Assembly (NCBI GenBank): GCA_903885865.1
Contig: CAISKH010000579.1
Coordinates: 1 to 9,114 of the forward strand
Length of the DNA: 9,114 nt
Direction: 5' to 3'
DNA from: an uncultured Mucilaginibacter sp.
GTDB lineage: Bacteria; Bacteroidota; Bacteroidia; Sphingobacteriales; Sphingobacteriaceae
Part shown: one piece after another, positions 6,777 to 9,114 of the stretch
Layout of the letters: each line of letters begins with the position of its first letter
Position numbering within the stretch: position 1 is the first letter of the stretch
The notes under the pieces: model-generated
What the model was told of the DNA's origin: nothing
What the model saw: the letters and a program-made list of their open reading frames with translations, nothing else
Database searches by the model: none
Position numbers and translations under genes: made by a program

Positions 6777-6871
6777 TGTTATTATAGGGATAAACCAATT
6801 GTTCTTTATGGTAAGTTAATGAGTCAGTTAATAAAAAATGAGAGAGCTCCCCAAGTTCTCTCTTTTTTTTT
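6777..6871 (+). ncRNA. Candidate small RNA of about 95 nt
   Basis: The 361-base gap 6539-6899 holds no credible protein gene. Its last third carries an exact -7-type box (6764-6771) followed about 70 bases later by a strong terminator (6840-6871), the layout of a short independent transcript. The body is AT-rich, with a direct repeat of GTTAAT around 6815-6830, and matches no RNA family I know. The terminator may instead serve only recO on the other strand, or the surface-protein gene upstream. Confidence 0.3.
6840..6871. terminator. Bidirectional Rho-independent terminator
   Basis: GAGAGAGCT (6840-6848) pairs with AGTTCTCTC (6854-6862), nine pairs including one G-U, across a CCCCA loop. On the + strand nine T follow (6863-6871). 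On the - strand the hairpin is followed by a T-run (complement of 6833-6838). It can therefore end + strand transcription and also the recO operon, whose stop codon is at 6900. Confidence 0.8.
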
Positions 6872-6899
6872 GCGCTCTATTTTCCTAAAGAAAACCGCC

Positions 6900-7625
6900 T
6901 TAACCCAGCACCTCCTCCAACACTTCGTGCGAGCGGATATTGCCAAAACCTTCTATATGCAGGCTATAATACTCCAACAACTTTGCTATTAAGTACCGGC
7001 GCTCATCATTGGTAAATTTTAGTTCGGACAGGGTTTCAAAACTGCATTGTAGCAGCCGGCTAAAATTTTGCGTATGCGGCGGCGACAAGTATAAAACGCT
7101 CTCAGGTTTGTATTTGCTGAACGTGCCATTCTTCAGATCAAAGTAATCGGCTTCATTGGCCTGGTAACGGTCCGGGTAAAAGCCCAGGTAGCGGGTAAGT
7201 TGCACCAGAAACAATAGGTGAAAATTAGCGAGGCCGCCGGTTTGATGATCGAGCCATTCAATAGCGCTGAATGTAAACCCAAACAGGTTTTCATCTGCCG
7301 ATTGCTGCCTGATACATTTATACAGCACTTCATTTAAAAACATGGCCAGACTACTTTTAACCACATCGTACGGAATAGTTTGCAAAACCGGCGAATTTTT
7401 GAGTTCGGCTAAGCGCTGTACGTTGCCGGCGTTTTTATGGTAAACCACCATATCCAGCAGATGCAGGGGCTGCAGCATATTGCGGCTTATTTTTGCCTTG
7501 GGTTTTTTTACGCCATTGATGATGTACGACTGCAAACCCAGCTTCTCTGTAAATACCTGCACAATAACACTGGTTTCGCCGTAATCGGTGGTTTTTAGTA
7601 CAATGCCCCTGGTTTTATGCAGCAT
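6900..7625 (-). CDS. recO: DNA repair protein RecO
   Basis: A 241-residue protein from the ATG at 7625 (MLHKTRGIVLKTTDYGETSVIVQVFTEKLG). The frame is open 14 codons further upstream, but that extension lies inside the preceding gene and has no family resemblance. Residues about 1-78 form the RecO N-terminal OB-fold, with the hallmark GIVLKTTDYGE-S-IV-VFTEKLGL-SYI-NGVKK. The remainder is the helical RecO C-terminal domain, including the typical QLTRYLGFYPD segment around residue 142. RecO works in the cytosol, loading RecA onto SSB-coated single-stranded DNA together with RecR (RecF pathway), and anneals strands. The four-cysteine zinc site of some RecO proteins is absent; only two Cys are present. 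The start overlaps the end of the diacylglycerol-kinase-like gene by 11 bases, which implies translational coupling in one operon. A terminator lies about 30 bases past the stop. Confidence 0.95.
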   Translation of the reverse strand: MLHKTRGIVLKTTDYGETSVIVQVFTEKLGLQSYIINGVKKPKAKISRNMLQPLHLLDMVVYHKNAGNVQRLAELKNSPVLQTIPYDVVKSSLAMFLNEVLYKCIRQQSADENLFGFTFSAIEWLDHQTGGLANFHLLFLVQLTRYLGFYPDRYQANEADYFDLKNGTFSKYKPESVLYLSPPHTQNFSRLLQCSFETLSELKFTNDERRYLIAKLLEYYSLHIEGFGNIRSHEVLEEVLG

Positions 7626-7983
7626 GGTTGATGAGCAAAAGCAGCTTGGGTAAAAAAATAATGGCACCGGTTACCAACGCGAACAGCGCGGCAACAACCA
7701 CTGCCCCGGCACTTACATCCTTAACGTGGCCGGCAATTTTATTGTATTCGGGCGATACCAGGTCGGTTAATAGCTCGATGGCGGTATTAAACAGTTCGGC
7801 TATTAATACCAGGGCGATGCAGAGGATGATCCACTGCCATTCGGTAACCGAAATATGCAGGGCAACCCCCAAACCCACCGCCAAAACCGAGGCGCCCAAA
7901 TGTATCCTGAAATTAAGCTGGGTTGCCGCGGCATGGGCCAAACCCTTAAAAGCATAACCAAAGCTGCGGATGAGTTTTTTCAT
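7615..7983 (-). CDS. DgkA-family membrane kinase (diacylglycerol or undecaprenol kinase)
   Basis: A 122-residue integral membrane protein, the usual size for the family. The N-terminus (MKKLIRSFGYAFKGLAHAAATQLNFRIHL) is the amphipathic surface helix. Three hydrophobic segments follow, at about residues 30-47, 50-66 and 93-117. The catalytic signature is present: AELFNTAIELLTD (Glu63, Asn66, Glu70 region) and GHVKDVSAGAVVV (Lys88-Asp89). The family phosphorylates a lipid alcohol with ATP at the inner membrane. In E. coli the substrate is diacylglycerol; in Gram-positives it is undecaprenol. Sequence alone does not settle which applies here. It is the first gene of a two-gene operon with recO. 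A TATTTTTG box (7988-7995) lies only four bases before the start codon, too close for a normal leader. The upstream region is crowded with repeats. Confidence 0.93.
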   Translation of the reverse strand: MKKLIRSFGYAFKGLAHAAATQLNFRIHLGASVLAVGLGVALHISVTEWQWIILCIALVLIAELFNTAIELLTDLVSPEYNKIAGHVKDVSAGAVVVAALFALVTGAIIFLPKLLLLINHAA

Positions 7984-8030
7984 TCATCAAAAATAATGAA
8001 AAAGTGGGGATATATGCACCCTGCCAAACA

Positions 8031-8099
8031 CCTGGACCACCTGGACCACCTGGACCCACCTGGACCAGGGTGGACCCACCTGGACTCACGTGGTCCCAC
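8031..8099 (+). repeat. CCTGGACCA tandem repeat (9-10 bp unit)
   Basis: About seven imperfect copies of CCTGGACCA or CCTGGACCCA: exact at 8031-8039, 8040-8048 and 8059-8067, a ten-base form at 8049-8058, then degenerate copies to 8099 (CCTGGACTCA, CGTGGTCCCA). The unit contains TGG and CCA and is partly self-complementary, so both strands can fold. It lies between dgkA and the inverted repeat. Confidence 0.85.
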
Positions 8100-8117
8100 C
8101 CCGCTTCCAAAGCGCGC

Positions 8118-8191
8118 TGTCAGTCTGAGCTCCGTCGAAGACTATGTGCGGGGGCCATTGCGCACATCCTTCGACGGAGCTCAGGATGACA
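8118..8191. repeat. Large REP-like inverted repeat
   Basis: The left arm (8118-8150) and right arm (8161-8191) are inverted copies around a ten-base loop. The core CTGAGCTCCGTCGAAG (8125-8140) is perfectly repeated inverted at 8169-8184. ATGTGCG (8144-8150) pairs with CGCACAT (8161-8167), and TGTCA pairs with TGACA at the outer ends. Each arm is itself flanked by short inverted ends (AGTCT/AGACT on the left, ATCCT/AGGAT on the right). No T-run follows, so it is not a standard terminator. From memory, palindromes with this TGAGC...GTCGAAG core are scattered through Bacteroidota intergenic regions. Confidence 0.85.
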
Positions 8192-8209
8192 CCCCAGGCT
8201 CGCGTTGTA

Positions 8210-8237
8210 CCTTTTACCTTTCGCCTTTAACCTTTAA
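8210..8237 (+). repeat. CCTTTAA heptamer tandem array
   Basis: Four consecutive seven-base units: CCTTTTA, CCTTTCG, CCTTTAA and CCTTTAA, followed by a broken fifth. Similar pyrimidine heptamer runs occur between genes in related genomes as far as I recall. No role is assigned. Confidence 0.7.
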
Positions 8238-8267
8238 CCTCCCAAATCAACTTCTCTGTAAAAAAAC

Positions 8268-8298
8268 TTGTATTTTTAAAGAACATTCTTTATTATTG
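8268..8298 (+). promoter_or_regulatory. Candidate promoter of the AAA ATPase gene
   Basis: TTG (8268-8270), a 20-base spacer, then TATTATTG (8291-8298), one base off TAnnTTTG. It ends 16 bases before the ATG at 8315. This is among the best-spaced -33/-7 pairs in the window. Confidence 0.45.
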
Positions 8299-8314
8299 TA
8301 GTAAATTACCCGCC

Positions 8315-9114
8315 ATGAGCTATACCCGCCCATCATTTATTGACGATATCCGCGACGAAGCGCGATCGGCCACCGCGAAGCAGCAAAGCCGTAACGCCTG
8401 GCGCAGCCAGGTGGCCCGCAACCCCGATAACGACCTGTTTAAAATTAAACCTGCCGACCAATGGCTGAAAGAAACCTACGCCAGGCCCGATGTACGGCAG
8501 CTGCTGGGTACGCTTTGGCACGAACAGGAGCTATGCATTTTGTTTGCCGATACCAATTTGGGCAAATCTGTTTTGGCGGTACAAATTGGGTATAGTTTGG
8601 CAAAAAATGAGCCTATTGAGCCATTTGGAAGCCGCGTGGGCGAGGCTTTAAAAGTGCTGTATATTGATTTTGAACTGAGCCCCGAACAATTTAAAATGCG
8701 GTATGCCGACAGCCTACACGGGCTGCACCATTTCGGCGAAAATTTTATACGGGCCGAATTTAACCCCGCCGGAGATAACCCGCTGCTGTATGATAGGTAC
8801 GACGCCTACGTGCGCGAAAAAATAGAGGAAGCCCTAAAAGCTACCAAAGCGCAGGTGTTGATAATTGATAATATTACCTGCGTGGGCAACCAAACCGGCA
8901 ATGCCGCCGGGGCGCTGCCCCTTATGAAAAACCTCAAGGCGCTAAAGGCCAAATATAACCTGAGCGTGCTGGTGCTGGCCCATACGCCCAAGCGCAACCA
9001 GTACAACCCCATTACGGTTAACGATCTGCAGGGCAGCAAAATGCTCATCAACTTTGCCGATAGCGCCTTTGCCATAGGCCAGAGCCATACCCACCCCGCC
9101 ACGCGCTACATTAA
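8315..9114 (+). CDS. RepA/RecA-like AAA-family ATPase, 3' end beyond the window
   Basis: The frame is open from the ATG at 8315 (MSYTRPSFIDDIRDEARSAT) to the last base: 266 codons without a stop. Residues about 1-60 are charged and carry no motif I know. The Walker A is ADTNLGKS (residues 78-85), with Ala in place of the usual first Gly. YIDFELS (116-122) is like the strand with a catalytic acidic residue in RepA/KaiC-type ATPases. VLIIDN (181-186) is Walker B. VLVLAHTPK (218-226) and DLQGSKMLINFADSAFAI (237-254) follow the RecA-fold order of the AAA_25/RepA-like group. That group includes plasmid replicative helicases and many uncharacterised chromosomal proteins often found on mobile or accessory regions. 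The missing C-terminus could hold a helicase, primase-binding or DNA-binding part. Cytosolic; role not assignable. No replication origin or plasmid partition gene is visible here. Confidence 0.85.
   Translation, partial: MSYTRPSFIDDIRDEARSATAKQQSRNAWRSQVARNPDNDLFKIKPADQWLKETYARPDVRQLLGTLWHEQELCILFADTNLGKSVLAVQIGYSLAKNEPIEPFGSRVGEALKVLYIDFELSPEQFKMRYADSLHGLHHFGENFIRAEFNPAGDNPLLYDRYDAYVREKIEEALKATKAQVLIIDNITCVGNQTGNAAGALPLMKNLKALKAKYNLSVLVLAHTPKRNQYNPITVNDLQGSKMLINFADSAFAIGQSHTHPATRYI

Noticed and set aside
6819..6980. Open frame starting MSQLIKNERAP on the + strand
   Set aside because: It runs through the terminator and antisense into recO; no family resemblance.
7988..7995. TATTTTTG box just before dgkA
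   Set aside because: An exact consensus match, but only four bases from the start codon and with no -33 element at the right spacing. It would require a leaderless message, so it is not listed as a promoter.
8004..8189. Open frame with collagen-like Gly-Pro-Pro triplets (PGPPGPPGPT)
   Set aside because: The triplets are just the translation of the CCTGGACCA tandem repeat. The frame has no signal or domain, and it runs through the inverted repeat.

Overview
The window looks like a chromosomal segment of a Bacteroidota bacterium, most likely Sphingobacteriaceae (Mucilaginibacter- or Pedobacter-like). The reasons are: a gliding-motility-type C-terminal sorting domain (type IX secretion, type B) on one surface protein; a Bacteroidota-style Mrp ATPase that lacks the usual CxxC motif; TAnnTTTG-type -7 promoter boxes close to start codons; no clear Shine-Dalgarno sequences; and secreted proteins whose signal peptides end in AFAQ. 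The genus is inferred from overall feel, not from a search.

Layout. Positions 1-135 hold the 3' end of an unidentified + strand gene that converges on a small exported carboxypeptidase-regulatory-like protein (142-765, -). Next comes a - strand iron-sulfur pair: an Mrp/ApbC P-loop ATPase (1185-2273) followed 25 bp downstream by a NifU C-terminal-domain protein (881-1159). Divergent from mrp are two tandem, paralogous, secreted multi-domain proteins on the + strand. The first (2504-4645) has a six-unit NHL beta-propeller nested in a putative Ig domain, followed by Ig-like modules. The second (4844-6538) is built only of Ig-like modules and ends in an intact type IX sorting domain. A terminator (4756-4787) separates them. 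A 361-base intergenic region follows, with a hairpin, a candidate small RNA and a bidirectional terminator. The - strand dgkA-recO pair (7983 to 6900) overlaps by 11 bases. The 331-base region upstream of it is unusually repeat-rich: a CCTGGACCA tandem repeat, a large REP-like inverted repeat and a CCTTTAA heptamer array. The window ends inside a + strand RepA/RecA-like AAA ATPase gene (8315 to beyond 9114).

How the genes fit together. Mrp and the NifU-like protein probably cooperate in Fe-S cluster carriage. The DgkA-family kinase recycles lipid, and RecO serves recombinational repair; their link is positional rather than functional. The most interesting signal is in the surface-protein pair. 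Directly after the stop codon of the first gene lies an out-of-frame, decaying copy of the same sorting-domain sequence that is intact in the second gene. The first gene therefore appears to have lost its secretion tag by an internal deletion plus a frameshift. I see no CRISPR array, tRNA, rRNA, insertion sequence or obvious new defence system.
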